DNA from: Variovorax gracilis
GTDB lineage: Bacteria > Pseudomonadota > Gammaproteobacteria > Burkholderiales > Burkholderiaceae_C
DNA: 33,580 bases
Assembly: GCF_030317115.1 (NCBI RefSeq)
Contig: NZ_JASZYF010000045.1
Coordinates: forward strand, 1-33,580
Direction: 5' to 3'
Shown piece after piece: positions 16,834 through 25,107 of the stretch. The notes below the pieces were generated by a model. That model made no database searches. It worked only from the letters and a program-made list of their open reading frames with translations, and had not been told where the DNA came from. Position 1 is the stretch's first letter. Each line of letters starts with the position of its first letter. A program made the translations under genes and the position numbers.

Positions 16834-17669
16834 AGGACGCGGTTGCGAGCGCCTGGGACCGCGCGGCCGAGGGCTGGTCCCGGAGCACGCCGATCGTTCA
16901 TGCGTGGTTGCGTCAGGCAACCGCGGCGATGCTGACCGAGGCGCGACTCCACCCGGGTGCACGCGTGCTCGATTTGGCCGCCGGCGCGGGCGATCAGACG
17001 AAGGACATCGCGCTCGCCGTCGGGCCCACGGGTGACGTGTTGGCGACCGACATCTCGCCGAAGATCCTGGACTTCGCTCGCCGGAGCATCAAAGCGGCCG
17101 GCCTGACGAACGTGCGCTTCGCCGTCGCGGACGCGGAGCGGCCGGTTCATGCCGAGGCGTCTGTCGATGCGGTGATGTGCAGGCTCGGGCTCATGTTCTG
17201 CATGAACCCGGCCGCTGCGCTAGCTGCAGCGTTCCAAATGCTGCGCCCGGGCGGTCGCTTCGTCGCGCTGGTGTTCGGTGACCCCGCCAACAACCCTTGC
17301 ATCACGACCATGATGAAAGTGGCCCGCAAGCACCGGGGGTTGAGCGGTAGCGTCTCGCCCTATGCCGATGGCGGCTTGTTCAGCCTCGCGGCACCGGGCA
17401 GACTTGCAAGCCTGCTGACGGCGGCAGGCTATGTCGACGTTGCGGCGGAGCCGCTTTCTGCGCCATTCGAACTCCCTGATGCCGCTGCCTACGTCGCCTT
17501 CGTTCGAAGCTCGGGTTCACCGATCGTGGAAGTCCTCGCGCCCCTGGGTGCAAAGGCCAGGGAGGCGGCCTGGCGAGAAATGGAGGAGGCGCTTCAGCAA
17601 TTGCGCTGCGAGCAGGGCTGGCGGGGGCCGAACGAACTCTTGTTCGGCTCGGCGGCGCGAGCGGGTTGA
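16830..17669 (+). CDS. SAM-dependent class I methyltransferase
   Basis: A 279-residue methyltransferase with the Rossmann-like SAM fold. Motif I is VLDLAAGAGDQT (residues 46-57), the acidic motif II follows in VLATDISPKILDFARRS, and FAVADAERPVHAEASVDAV and MLRPGGRFVALVFGDP mark later strands. The pattern resembles UbiE/COQ5-type small-molecule C/O-methyltransferases. The start overlaps the stop of the Bug gene (ATGA 16830-16833). A binding protein coupled to a methyltransferase under a LysR regulator suggests processing of an imported aromatic or polyketide-like carboxylate; that is a guess from context. Confidence 0.88.
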   Translation: MKDAVASAWDRAAEGWSRSTPIVHAWLRQATAAMLTEARLHPGARVLDLAAGAGDQTKDIALAVGPTGDVLATDISPKILDFARRSIKAAGLTNVRFAVADAERPVHAEASVDAVMCRLGLMFCMNPAAALAAAFQMLRPGGRFVALVFGDPANNPCITTMMKVARKHRGLSGSVSPYADGGLFSLAAPGRLASLLTAAGYVDVAAEPLSAPFELPDAAAYVAFVRSSGSPIVEVLAPLGAKAREAAWREMEEALQQLRCEQGWRGPNELLFGSAARAG

Positions 17670-17820
17670 TGGCAGCGCGGGCAGCCGAGTCTTTCGAGTA
17701 GGCGGCGAGGTTCCCCCACTTCTTGCGAGGCAGGGGCAACTGTGCTCGAGGCTTCTGAAAAAGGATGGGCCCGTCGCACGCTCATCATGCGTTGCATTAC
17801 ATTTGTGATACAGTGGCTCC

Positions 17821-18102
17821 ATGAAGTCCTCAACCCTGCCTGTGGTCCGCGTTGAGCCTGAGCTTCGCACTCAACTCGAAGCCTTGCTCAGAGAAGACGA
17901 AACGATCAGCACCTTCGTGGCGGACGCGGTCCGACAGGCGGTTGATTTTCGGCGTGTGGAAGCAGACTTTCATGCCCGTGGCGATGCCGCTTGGCAGCAG
18001 TACCAGCGCGACGGAATATCCCGCCCAGCGAATGAGGTCTTCGATCGGCTTCAGGACCGAATCAACGCGCGGCGCAGGAGCTTGCAAGGCCGCGACTTGT
18101 GA
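17821..18102 (+). CDS. Antitoxin of a type II toxin-antitoxin pair (YlcI/YnfO or RHH type)
   Basis: A 93-residue protein. Residues 1-45 fit a ribbon-helix-helix DNA-binding domain (LPVVRVEPELRTQLEALL, then a second helix ending in TFVADAVRQAVDFRR). The tail, rich in charged residues, probably wraps the toxin (AWQQYQRDGISRPANEVFD). Its TGA overlaps the first base of the toxin ATG. An A/T-rich stretch just upstream (about 17790-17820) is the likely promoter and self-operator. Expected role: bind and neutralise the downstream toxin and repress the operon. Confidence 0.82.
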   Translation: MKSSTLPVVRVEPELRTQLEALLREDETISTFVADAVRQAVDFRRVEADFHARGDAAWQQYQRDGISRPANEVFDRLQDRINARRRSLQGRDL

Positions 18103-18425
18103 TGGACCTGTTCGGAGTCGACATGACTCCGTCAGCCGAAGAAGACCTGTGGCGCCTCTTCGATTTTCTCGTTGATCGGGCGCAGACGCTGGAAGAGCTG
18201 GAACATGCCCAGCGGGTCTTGGATGAAGTCCGAAGCAACATCATGACGAGGCTTTCGGAGAATCCTTGGGCCTATCGCAAAGCCGGCGACCGACGTCGAA
18301 CCACCCGCCGGGAATTGATCGTGGGAATCGGCGCATCAGGCTACGTCGCACTCTATGAGATCCTTCCCGGAAAGACCGTCAAAGTCCTGGCCGTCCGACA
18401 TCAGCGCGAGGAAGACTATCACTGA
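18102..18425 (+). CDS. RelE/ParE family toxin
   Basis: A 107-residue toxin-fold protein beginning MDLFGVDMTPSAEEDLWRLF, then IMTRLSENPWAYRKAG, TTRRELIVGIGASGYVALYE and the ParE-like end VKVLAVRHQREEDYH. The RELIVGxGxSGYVALYE pattern with a C-terminal AVRHQREEDY matches ParE/RelE toxins. Whether it attacks gyrase (ParE) or mRNA (RelE) cannot be told from sequence. The ATG at 18102 overlaps the antitoxin stop (TGATG); a GTG at 18099 would add one residue. Confidence 0.87.
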   Translation: MDLFGVDMTPSAEEDLWRLFDFLVDRAQTLEELEHAQRVLDEVRSNIMTRLSENPWAYRKAGDRRRTTRRELIVGIGASGYVALYEILPGKTVKVLAVRHQREEDYH

Positions 18426-18565
18426 CCTGCGAAGAAGGCTTTGACCACCAATTGACTGATCCGGCAACGCCAGATCGACAAAGACTGATGCACGTACTGC
18501 GGTCAGGAGTCGGCTGCGATTTTCGTAGGGGCGGGTTATCGCAGGGCTGCGCAAGTGGCACTCAT

Positions 18566-19535
18566 TCAAGGCAGCATCACGATGGCGCCCGTGATCGAAC
18601 GCGCTTCAGCAGCGCGATGCGCATCTGCCGCTTGCGCGAGACTGAACCGCGCACCGATGTTGGCACGCACGGCACCGCTCGTCATGGCGTCGAAAACGTC
18701 GGCCGCATTGGCGCGGAAGGTCTCTGGGTCGGCGTTGCGCGGAAACACGGAAGGACGGGTGAGGAACAGGCATCCCTTCTTATTGAGCAGTTCGGGGTCG
18801 ATGGACGGTGCCGGCCCGGAGGCGGCGCCGAAGAGCACGACCATGCCGAAGGGCGCGGCGCAATCGAGCGAGCCCATGAACGTGTGCATGGCTACCGAGT
18901 CGTACACGACGCGCGCCTTGCGCCCGTCCGTTGCGGCGATCACCTGGGCCACCCAGCCGGGCTGCGAGTAGTCGATGGCAGCGTCGCAGCCAGCGGCCCG
19001 CGCCACTTCGCACTTGGCCGCGGAGCCTGCGGTCACGGTCACGGTCGCGCCCAACGCCTTCGCCCAGCCACAGAGGATCTGCCCGACCCCCTCCCGCCGC
19101 CGCGTGAACCAGCACCACGCCGCCCGGCTGTACCCGATGCGTCTTCTTGACCAGGTACTGCGCGGTCATGGCCTTGAAGAACACCGCGGCGGCATCCTCG
19201 TCCTGGATGCCCGCAGGGATCTTCACCAGCTTGTCGGACGCAACGTTGCGGCGGTCGGCGTAGGCGCCGACCCCGGCGTTCATGTAGACGACCCGATCGC
19301 CGACCCGAAGATCCTCGACCTTGCTGCCCACGATCTCGACGACACCGGCCGCCTCATGTCCCAGCCCGGTCGGCGTCGGCAACGGATATTTGCCGGAGCG
19401 CTGGTACACGTCGATGTAGTTGAAACCGATCGCGGTCTGGCGCAGCCGGACTTCGCCCGCGGCCGGCGGCGGAAGGTCGATGGTCTCGAGGCGCATCACC
19501 TCGGGGTCACCGAATTCCATGAGCCGGATGGCTTT
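18566..19535 (-). pseudogene. Quinone oxidoreductase (zeta-crystallin type), frameshifted and 5' truncated
   Basis: Two overlapping frames together encode almost a whole NADPH:quinone oxidoreductase. The first has KAIRLMEFGDPEVMRLE, GFNYIDVYQRSGKYPLPTP, GLGHEAAGVVEIVG and VLVHAAAGG. The second has GATVTVTAGSAAKCEVARAA, VYDSVAMHTFMGSLDC and RSITGAIVMLP. The break is in a run of five C at 19087-19091 (plus strand); one fewer base restores VGQILCGWAKALGATV. The natural start codon before KAIRL is missing: transposase-derived sequence begins at 19538, three bases away. An internal ATG at 19520 would lose only a few residues, but the frameshift would still break the protein unless it is a sequencing error. 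Confidence 0.88.
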
Positions 19536-19537
19536 TG

Positions 19538-20332
19538 GAAGCTCAGCGAATGGTCGATCCAGACACGGCCATTCCTCAGACTCTTGCGCAGAGCCATCAT
19601 GGTGCACGCTGAGAACGCATGCAGGCCGGAGCGCGGATCGACATCGCACGAGATCGTCCCGGGCGGGGCCGACATCGGGCAGGGCAAGGTCGCCGGGCAA
19701 CTCAGACGCCTTCATCGCCTGCAGCTGACGCCACGCCGCCAGTTGCTCGAAGGCCGGATCTCTGGCGCGCCCACCGAATTCCAAGGACTGTAGACCGCCC
19801 AGGGTGATCGGTCGACAGGGCCTTGCGCACCTCGGACACAAAGCTCTTGGGGGGCGCGTCAAGGACCTTGGTCAGCATTCTATCGGCTTCGACGCGTCGC
19901 GTCTTGAACGGCTTGCCTTCATCGCGCAACACGTCCCGCGAAAGGCGTGCCTGGTCGCGTGCAACGCTGTCCCAACGCTCCCGTGTCGTCCTCACTTTTT
20001 GCGTGGCTTCGCGGAACAGCTGCTGGCTTCGGCGCAGGTTCTGCTGGACGGCGATGTCGGTGAGTTCCAGAAGTCTCACGCGCAGGAAGCACACCAACTC
20101 GATCGCCTGGCGGGTCTCTTCGAGTTCGCGGTTCTTCGCCGGACGTCGTGCCTGCACTTGCTGGGCGTAGGCATGCTGCTTGGGCAGGCTGACGCCGGCG
20201 AGTGCCCACTCGTGCACGCCGAGCGATTTGAGGTGGTTGATCTTCTCCAGCGTCTCGATGAGCGTATTTGGTCCGTGACGCTTGGAGGGGAGTCTTTATC
20301 GATTCGAGATGAGAGCAGCCGGCGCCAGGGTG
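19538..20332 (-). mobile_element. Decayed internal part of a Tn3-family transposase
   Basis: Read on the minus strand through three frames, this is the N-terminal half of a Tn3-family (DUF4158-type) transposase. In order: NTLIETLEKINHLKSLGVHE and ELEETRQAIELVCFLRVRLL plus ELTDIAVQQNLRRSQQLFRE (to about 19800); LQSLEFGGRARDPAFEQLAA (to about 19655); then FSACTMMALRKSLRNGRVWI with DHSLSF, ending at 19538. Shifts near 19800 and 19655, and an extra C near 20287 relative to the copy at 33.1 kb, kill the frame. The DDE catalytic region and terminal inverted repeats are absent. It joins directly to the quinone oxidoreductase pseudogene. Confidence 0.82.
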
Positions 20333-20395
20333 AGAGCGGTCGTGCCGACCTTGAAGGCTCGATGCGAAGGCAAGAAATTAGGCGTGGACGCCAAA

Positions 20396-20424
20396 ACCAT
20401 CCACCCACCATCCCGCTGGATGGT
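20396..20424. promoter_or_regulatory. Inverted repeat upstream of the CopG-like gene
   Basis: ACCATCCA (20396-20403) is repeated inverted as TGGATGGT (20417-20424), 14 bases before the ATG at 20439. The 8-bp arms are perfect with a 13-base spacer. It could be an operator for the ribbon-helix-helix protein encoded next, or an mRNA hairpin near its ribosome binding site. Confidence 0.55.
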
Positions 20425-20438
20425 TCTAGGATGGCGAC

Positions 20439-20864
20439 ATGCCTTCAAACACTGTCCTGCGTCTTCCTACCGCCAAGGTGGCCGAGTCTGAAAAGATCAC
20501 GATCAACCTGGGCTTTGTCGACCTCGGTCACATCGACCTCCTGGTCGCCGAGAGCTTCTACGCGAATCGGACGGATTTCATCCGCACCGCCATTCGCAAC
20601 CAACTGGCCGCACACGGCGATGCCCTCAAGCAGGCAGTTGCCCGAAAGCTGCTGGTGCTCGGCCTCCAACACTTCTCCGCGGCCGATCTCGAAGCCGCAC
20701 GAGCTTCGGGGCAGAAGTTGCAGATCCGTGTGCTCGGTCTCGCGAGCTTCGGTCACGACGTGACCCCCGAATTGGCCTTGGCTGCCATCGAATCCATCAC
20801 TGTGCTCGGAGCGCTGCAGGCAAGCAGCGCTGTCAAGACTGCGCTCGCCGGACGAATTCACTAA
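20439..20864 (+). CDS. CopG-like ribbon-helix-helix regulator
   Basis: A 141-residue protein. A ribbon-helix-helix domain lies at about residues 17-58 (ITINLGFVDLGHIDLLVAES followed by YANRTDFIRTAIRNQL), with an extra C-terminal helical region (residues 60-141) of unknown function. The next gene, a PHB-depolymerase-type esterase, starts 17 bases later, suggesting an operon. This pairing recurs in Burkholderiales as I know them, so the regulator probably controls the esterase and itself, perhaps through the inverted repeat at 20396-20424. Confidence 0.82.
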   Translation: MPSNTVLRLPTAKVAESEKITINLGFVDLGHIDLLVAESFYANRTDFIRTAIRNQLAAHGDALKQAVARKLLVLGLQHFSAADLEAARASGQKLQIRVLGLASFGHDVTPELALAAIESITVLGALQASSAVKTALAGRIH

Positions 20865-20881
20865 ACCCACGAAAGAACCTC

Positions 20882-22087
20882 ATGAACGATTTGCTCCAAC
20901 AACTGATGATCAAGGCGACTGAACTGACCCGGAATGGGCAACTCCGGGAGGCGACGCAAGCGATCCAGCGCGCCCTGCGGGGAGGCGCTTCCGAAGTGTT
21001 CGGTGTCAGCGACCCTGCGACACCTCCGCCCGCTGCGCGCGCCTCGATGCCGTCGGGCGAAGCCTTGGTACTCGACGGTCTGACTCGAGTGATCGACCCG
21101 CCTCCCGAGATCGTGGAGGAGACCCAGCCCGACAGCCAGTCCGGCGGCGTGGTGGAAGAAAAGGTCGACCCGTATTCGGTCGAAGTTGATAGCCCTCGTG
21201 AAGAACGGTGGATCGACGGCAGCTTCACGCACCAAGGGCGCACGCTGGCGTACAAGCTCTATCTGCCGCCCGGCGCAACCGGCACAGTCGCGCCACGCCC
21301 CATGGTGCTGATGCTGCACGGCTGCACACAGGGCGCTGCTGACTTCGCAGCGGGCACGCAGATGAATGCCCTGGCTCGCGACCTGGGGGTCGTCGTGCTG
21401 TATCCCGAGCAAACCCAACATGCCAACGCACAGAAATGCTGGAACTGGTTCAAGCCGCAACATCAGCAGCGCGGACGCGGCGAGCCCGCCGTCCTGGCAG
21501 CCCTGGTCCAATCGATCACGGCTGAGCATCACGTTGACGCGGCGCGCGTCTTCGTAGCGGGACTGTCTGCCGGAGGGGCCATGGCGGACGTCGTCGGGCG
21601 CTGCTATCCGGACGTCTTCGCTGCAGTCGGGGTCCACTCAGGCTTGCCCAGCGGGTCAGCCACAGATGTCATGACCGCACTTTCCGCAATGCGCAGCGGC
21701 AGCGCCTCGGCGCTCGCGGGGAAAACAAGCGGCTCAGTGCCCCCCACCATTGTTTTCCATGGCGATGCAGATGCCACCGTGCACGTCAGCAATGGCGCCG
21801 CGATCATCGAATCGTCCCGCCAGGCGACCGGGCAGATAACTGGCAGGATGCCATCCGCGCGTACCGCGGAGGGGCATTCCGGCAAGGGGCAACGCTACAC
21901 CCGCACGGTCTACTCCGACGAAGCCGGGCGAAGCACTGCCGAATATTGGCAGCTGCACGACGCGGGACACGCCTGGTCGGGCGGTAGCTCGCGAGGGAGC
22001 TACACCAACCCCGCCGGTGCTGATGCGAGCGCCGAGATGCTGCGGTTCTTTCTGGCGCATCCTCTGCGCGCCCGACAAACCAGCTGA
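20882..22087 (+). CDS. PHB depolymerase family esterase
   Basis: A 401-residue alpha/beta hydrolase of the PHB depolymerase/LpqC esterase family. Residues 1-105 are a helical and then disordered N-terminal part with no signal peptide. The catalytic domain starts about residue 110 with the oxyanion motif MVLMLHGCTQGA, followed by the nucleophile Ser229 in GLSAGG, the probable acid Asp297 in VFHGDADATV and His363 in LHDAGHAWSGG. It hydrolyses ester bonds, possibly of polyhydroxyalkanoate or an aryl ester. Without an export signal it may act on intracellular polymer. It is co-transcribed with the CopG-like gene and converges on the PRC-barrel gene. Confidence 0.92.
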   Translation: MNDLLQQLMIKATELTRNGQLREATQAIQRALRGGASEVFGVSDPATPPPAARASMPSGEALVLDGLTRVIDPPPEIVEETQPDSQSGGVVEEKVDPYSVEVDSPREERWIDGSFTHQGRTLAYKLYLPPGATGTVAPRPMVLMLHGCTQGAADFAAGTQMNALARDLGVVVLYPEQTQHANAQKCWNWFKPQHQQRGRGEPAVLAALVQSITAEHHVDAARVFVAGLSAGGAMADVVGRCYPDVFAAVGVHSGLPSGSATDVMTALSAMRSGSASALAGKTSGSVPPTIVFHGDADATVHVSNGAAIIESSRQATGQITGRMPSARTAEGHSGKGQRYTRTVYSDEAGRSTAEYWQLHDAGHAWSGGSSRGSYTNPAGADASAEMLRFFLAHPLRARQTS

Positions 22088-22154
22088 CCGCTGCAATCGC
22101 CGGGCTTCGATCGGCGCGCAGTCCCACAGTGCATGGGCATGGGATCGCGTCTAT

Positions 22155-22372
22155 CAAGTTGGCCGACCTGCAGGTGCCCTGAATCTGAGGACGCACGCTC
22201 GCATCTGATGGGACGGTGTTGCCATCCCCGGAGTTAGCGGTCGTGCGAGGCGTCCCCGAGGCAGGTTGGAAACAGGGCTGGCCCCGTGCCAATGACACAG
22301 GCACCGCAAGGTGCCTCGTTGCCGCAGAAATCCCAATCACAAGCCGTAGTACTTGTCCACGTTCGTGCGATA
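22155..22372. repeat. PRC-barrel 3' segment, copy B (parent copy)
   Basis: The counterpart of 10719-10894. It includes the last 12 codons (with stop) of the intact PRC-barrel gene, its terminator-like hairpin and the convergent gap toward the esterase gene. Because the complete gene is here, this is taken as the source locus and the 10.7-kb copy as the derivative. Confidence 0.88.
22299..22316 (-). terminator. Hairpin downstream of the PRC-barrel gene
   Basis: AGGCACC and GGTGCCT form a perfect 7-bp stem with a four-base loop, about 20 bases after the PRC-barrel stop. It is conserved exactly in the duplicated copy at 10821-10838. There is no T tract on the minus strand, so it may be a weak terminator or a 3'-end stabiliser. 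Confidence 0.55.
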
Positions 22373-22666
22373 GGTGTCGTCGTAATCCGGGACCTCTTCG
22401 TAACCATATCGAGGAGCCCCTTCCAGCTGGGACTTGTCCAACGGCACCACATAACCGTCCTGTGCGGTGTCGTATTTCAGCATGTTCCACGGCACAGGGT
22501 AGCGATCGGTTCCGAGGCCCAGAAAGCCGCCGAACTCCATGACGGCGTACCGGACTTGGCCGGACACTTTGTCGATCATCAAGTCATCGATCGTGCCGAG
22601 CTTGTCGCCGGCAGCGTTGTAGACGTTGGTTCCTTCGACGCGTTCGGACGAAATGACATCTGCCAT
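22337..22666 (-). CDS. PRC-barrel domain protein
   Basis: A 109-residue protein made almost entirely of a PRC-barrel beta domain: VEGTNVYNAAGDKLGTIDDL, MIDKVSGQVRYAVMEFGG and YPVPWNMLKYD. It ends with a conserved-looking tail TYRTNVDKYYGL. No signal peptide. Stand-alone PRC-barrel proteins of this size are often induced by stress or stationary phase in proteobacteria; their ligand is unknown. AGGAG precedes the start. The 3' end and downstream region are duplicated at 10.7-10.9 kb. Confidence 0.9.
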   Translation of the reverse strand: MADVISSERVEGTNVYNAAGDKLGTIDDLMIDKVSGQVRYAVMEFGGFLGLGTDRYPVPWNMLKYDTAQDGYVVPLDKSQLEGAPRYGYEEVPDYDDTYRTNVDKYYGL

Positions 22667-22998
22667 GAGAAAAAACTCCTGGTGATCAACCGGCGCCGCT
22701 GGGGAGCGTCGGCCGCTTGTGCAAAGCCCAGCAATCTATTTATCGCTGGCCGGTGCACGCGGTCGGATCAGGCAAAGAAGGTACTTGCTGTAGGTCGTCG
22801 CGACAGCCTTCACGCGGGCAAACCCGCTCGCAGTTCATGGCAATGCCATGCGCTCGCTCCTGTGGCCCGCTAACCACCGCCCATCACGAGCTCGAGCAGG
22901 ATGCGTCCAACTCTTGCCTGCTTGCGGCCACGGTCCGGCCGGTCGTTGCCAGCGGGCTCAGACGGCAGCCGCACTCACCACTTGCGCGCCCGATTGAC

Positions 22999-23199
22999 CT
23001 AGCCGGCGTGCGCCATGTCTCGCGATCGACCTGCAAAAGGCGGACGGTTGGAGTATCTGAGAACTCCAGCGCAGCGCGCCTCCTCAAGCTCCAGACGAGA
23101 GAGCTCCTCACGGAGCTGCACCACGTCGGGATCCTGTTCGCCATAGCGCGCCTGCATGCGGACAAGCAGTCGCTTGAGTTGCTCTGACCTGTTGTTCAT
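22999..23199 (-). CDS. Small charged helical protein of unknown function
   Basis: A 66-residue protein from ATG at 23199 with AGGA about seven bases upstream. Residues 1-40 (MNNRSEQLKRLLVRMQARYG and DVVQLREELSRLELEE) should form a coiled-coil helix, followed by a basic tail. The frame is open further upstream but the ribosome binding site supports this start. It is divergent from pstS across 396 bases. Family not recognised; composition and spacing look genuine. Confidence 0.62.
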   Translation of the reverse strand: MNNRSEQLKRLLVRMQARYGEQDPDVVQLREELSRLELEEARCAGVLRYSNRPPFAGRSRDMAHAG

Positions 23200-23527
23200 G
23201 ACACGTCCTTTCGGAACGGCTTGATGTGCAGACGATGGCCGCACGGCAGCGCGGGGATCGATTTTCTCGAGCGTGCCGCATCCGAGGTGTCGGACGGCTT
23301 CGCGTACGTTTCGGGAACAGCGTACCAGTGTGGAGCGCCAACCAGGAAGAGGCCCCGAGTCCGTGGGAACTCGGGGGGAAATCCACCAATCTGGGTGGAG
23401 GAGACAAACGGCGCACCAAGACGGAACATGGAAGGGTGTCCTGCCTGCTGATCGGTTTTGATGATGCAAGGCTCATGCCCAACGGCCCGCACTTCAGGTT
23501 CAAAAGCGAGGTCCCGTCGGAGCGCTT
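23200..23527. other. Divergent gap upstream of pstS
   Basis: About 330 bases between the small helical gene and the Pho box. Open frames on both strands are long but resemble no family and overlap each other, typical of high-GC shadows. Promoters for the small gene should lie here. Confidence 0.4.
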
Positions 23528-23545
23528 CTGTCATGACGCTGCCAC
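23528..23545 (+). promoter_or_regulatory. Pho box upstream of pstS
   Basis: CTGTCAT-GACG-CTGCCAC fits the PhoB-binding consensus of two CTGTCAT-type repeats spaced 11 bases apart; the first is perfect and the second differs at two positions. It ends 50 bases before the pstS ATG, a normal distance. This predicts induction by phosphate starvation through PhoB/PhoR. Confidence 0.78.
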
Positions 23546-23595
23546 ATTCCCTCCGAAGAATTTCGTCGTGGACGCAGACGACGAAGGGAGTGCGC

Positions 23596-24636
23596 ATGAG
23601 CATGCGATGCAGCTTGGCTACCCTGGGACTGGCCGCCTTGGCATTCGCCCAGGTGGTGACAGCGCGTGCCCAGGACATCACGGGCGCGGGCGCCAGCTTT
23701 CCGGCGCCCCTCTACACGAAGTGGGCCTCCGAATTCAAGGAAGCCACAGGTGTCAACGTCACCTACCAGTCGGTCGGTTCAGGCGCCGGCCTCCAGCAGA
23801 TCGAAGCCAAGACGGTCGACTTCGGCGCATCCGACATGCCGTTGACCGACGAGGAACTCCGGGCCAAAGGCCTGCTGCAGTTCCCGACCGTCATCGGCGG
23901 CGTGGTCCCCGTGGTCAATATCCCTTTCATCAAGCCTGGTGAGCTCAAGCTCAGTGGCCAGGTCCTCGGTGACATCTATCTCGGCAGGATCACCCGATGG
24001 AACGACCCAGCCATCAAAGGCCTCAACGGCTCGCTCGGACTCCCAGATGCTCCGATCGCGCTGGTGCGGCGTGCCGACAGCTCAGGCACCACGTTCCTCT
24101 TCACCCACTACCTGAGCAAGGTGAACCCGCAGTGGAAGGCCAAGGTGGGTGACGGCATGGTTGTCAACTGGCCGAGCGGTGCGGGTGGCAAGGGCAACGA
24201 GGGCGTTGCAACGTTCGTCAGTCGGCTGCCCAACTCGATCGGCTACATCGAATACGCCTTTGTCAAGCAGAACAGGATGGCGTACGTGAAGCTGCAGAAC
24301 CGGGCCGGCCACTTCGTCTCGCCCAGTAACCACGCCTTCGAGGCCGCCGCTTCGGATGCGGAATGGTCAGAGAGCTTCCACCGGGTGCTGACCGACGCGC
24401 CGGGCCAGGATGCCTGGCCCATCACCGGTGCCACTTTCATCGTGATGAACAAGTCCCCCGACAGGCCGGTCCAGGCGGCGACCACGCTGAAGTTCTTCGA
24501 TTGGGCCTATCGAGAGGGCGACAGGACCGCGAGCAAGCTCGACTACGTGCCGATGCCCGGCAAGGTCAAGAGTGCCATCGTGCACGCGTGGGGCGAGGTC
24601 AGGGACACCTCCGGCAACGTGATCAGGCCCAATTGA
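23596..24636 (+). CDS. pstS: Phosphate ABC transporter periplasmic binding protein PstS
   Basis: The product is 346 residues from ATG 23596 (GGGAG five bases upstream). The signal peptide is residues 1-26, ending ARAQ. Phosphate-binding marks are ITGAGASFPAPLYTKWASEF, YQSVGSGAGLQQI, VDFGASDMPLTDEEL, the RADSSGTTFLFTHYL loop and GVATFVSRLPNSIGYIEYAF. Length is that of the family. It captures inorganic phosphate for the PstCAB transporter, but no pstC, pstA or pstB follows, so it is an orphan copy, probably feeding a transporter encoded elsewhere. A Pho box lies immediately upstream. What follows downstream is decayed sequence. Confidence 0.95.
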   Translation: MSMRCSLATLGLAALAFAQVVTARAQDITGAGASFPAPLYTKWASEFKEATGVNVTYQSVGSGAGLQQIEAKTVDFGASDMPLTDEELRAKGLLQFPTVIGGVVPVVNIPFIKPGELKLSGQVLGDIYLGRITRWNDPAIKGLNGSLGLPDAPIALVRRADSSGTTFLFTHYLSKVNPQWKAKVGDGMVVNWPSGAGGKGNEGVATFVSRLPNSIGYIEYAFVKQNRMAYVKLQNRAGHFVSPSNHAFEAAASDAEWSESFHRVLTDAPGQDAWPITGATFIVMNKSPDRPVQAATTLKFFDWAYREGDRTASKLDYVPMPGKVKSAIVHAWGEVRDTSGNVIRPN

Positions 24637-24764
24637 TCCCCTCTGGAAGTGGCGCGTGGCGGCCGACAGGACGGAGGTGGCTGGGTGTCGAGCGCGGGAG
24701 TGCAGGCAAGCGAACACATGGTGATATACGGCGTCGTGAAGACGCATCCCAAGCCCCGAACGTC

Positions 24765-25013
24765 CTATGACGGCTTCGCAACGTGGGCCGGCACTTCTGA
24801 AGTGATTTGTTCTTTGGCGAAGAACCGCAACTCATCCTCTGTCGCGTCGTCTGTCGCCTGGGCGCCGGGGTTGAACAGCACATCGGCGACCGGCAGTTCG
24901 CCGCGTGCACATCGGGGCGGCGATCTCGACCGACTCACCACCGTCGAGCACCGAGTGGATTACCTGGCGAATGGATACTCCATCGCCCGATGCTGGGCGG
25001 GCTACGCGCGTCC
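24765..25013 (-). pseudogene. Frameshifted relic of an unidentified gene
   Basis: On the minus strand one frame reads VSIRQVIHSVLDGGESVEIA and then continues, after a single frame change near 24915, as ELPVADVLFNPGAQATDDA and DELRFFAKEQITSEVPAHVA to TAG at 24765. Both halves have protein-like composition and the second ends cleanly, so this looks like one gene broken by an indel. No family is recognised. Part of it (24942-24977) resembles 26737-26770 in inverted orientation. Confidence 0.5.
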
Positions 25014-25107
25014 CTCGGACAATGTTTGCTGGTGCCTGACGCTCGAGGTCCCATGCCAAGCGCTTAGGAACGAGACCAGGTGCCTTTCTCTCGACAATCC
25101 GGGCTGT

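Noticed and set aside
17821..18425. Toxin-antitoxin pair as part of a larger defence island
   Set aside because: The pair is complete and ordinary, and none of its neighbours is a defence gene; the caspase-like and patatin genes are distant, solitary or broken.
22836..22850. CATGGCAATGCCATG palindrome upstream of the PRC-barrel gene
   Set aside because: It is a perfect 15-base palindrome but lies about 170 bases from the start with no known regulator motif; recorded without assigning a function.
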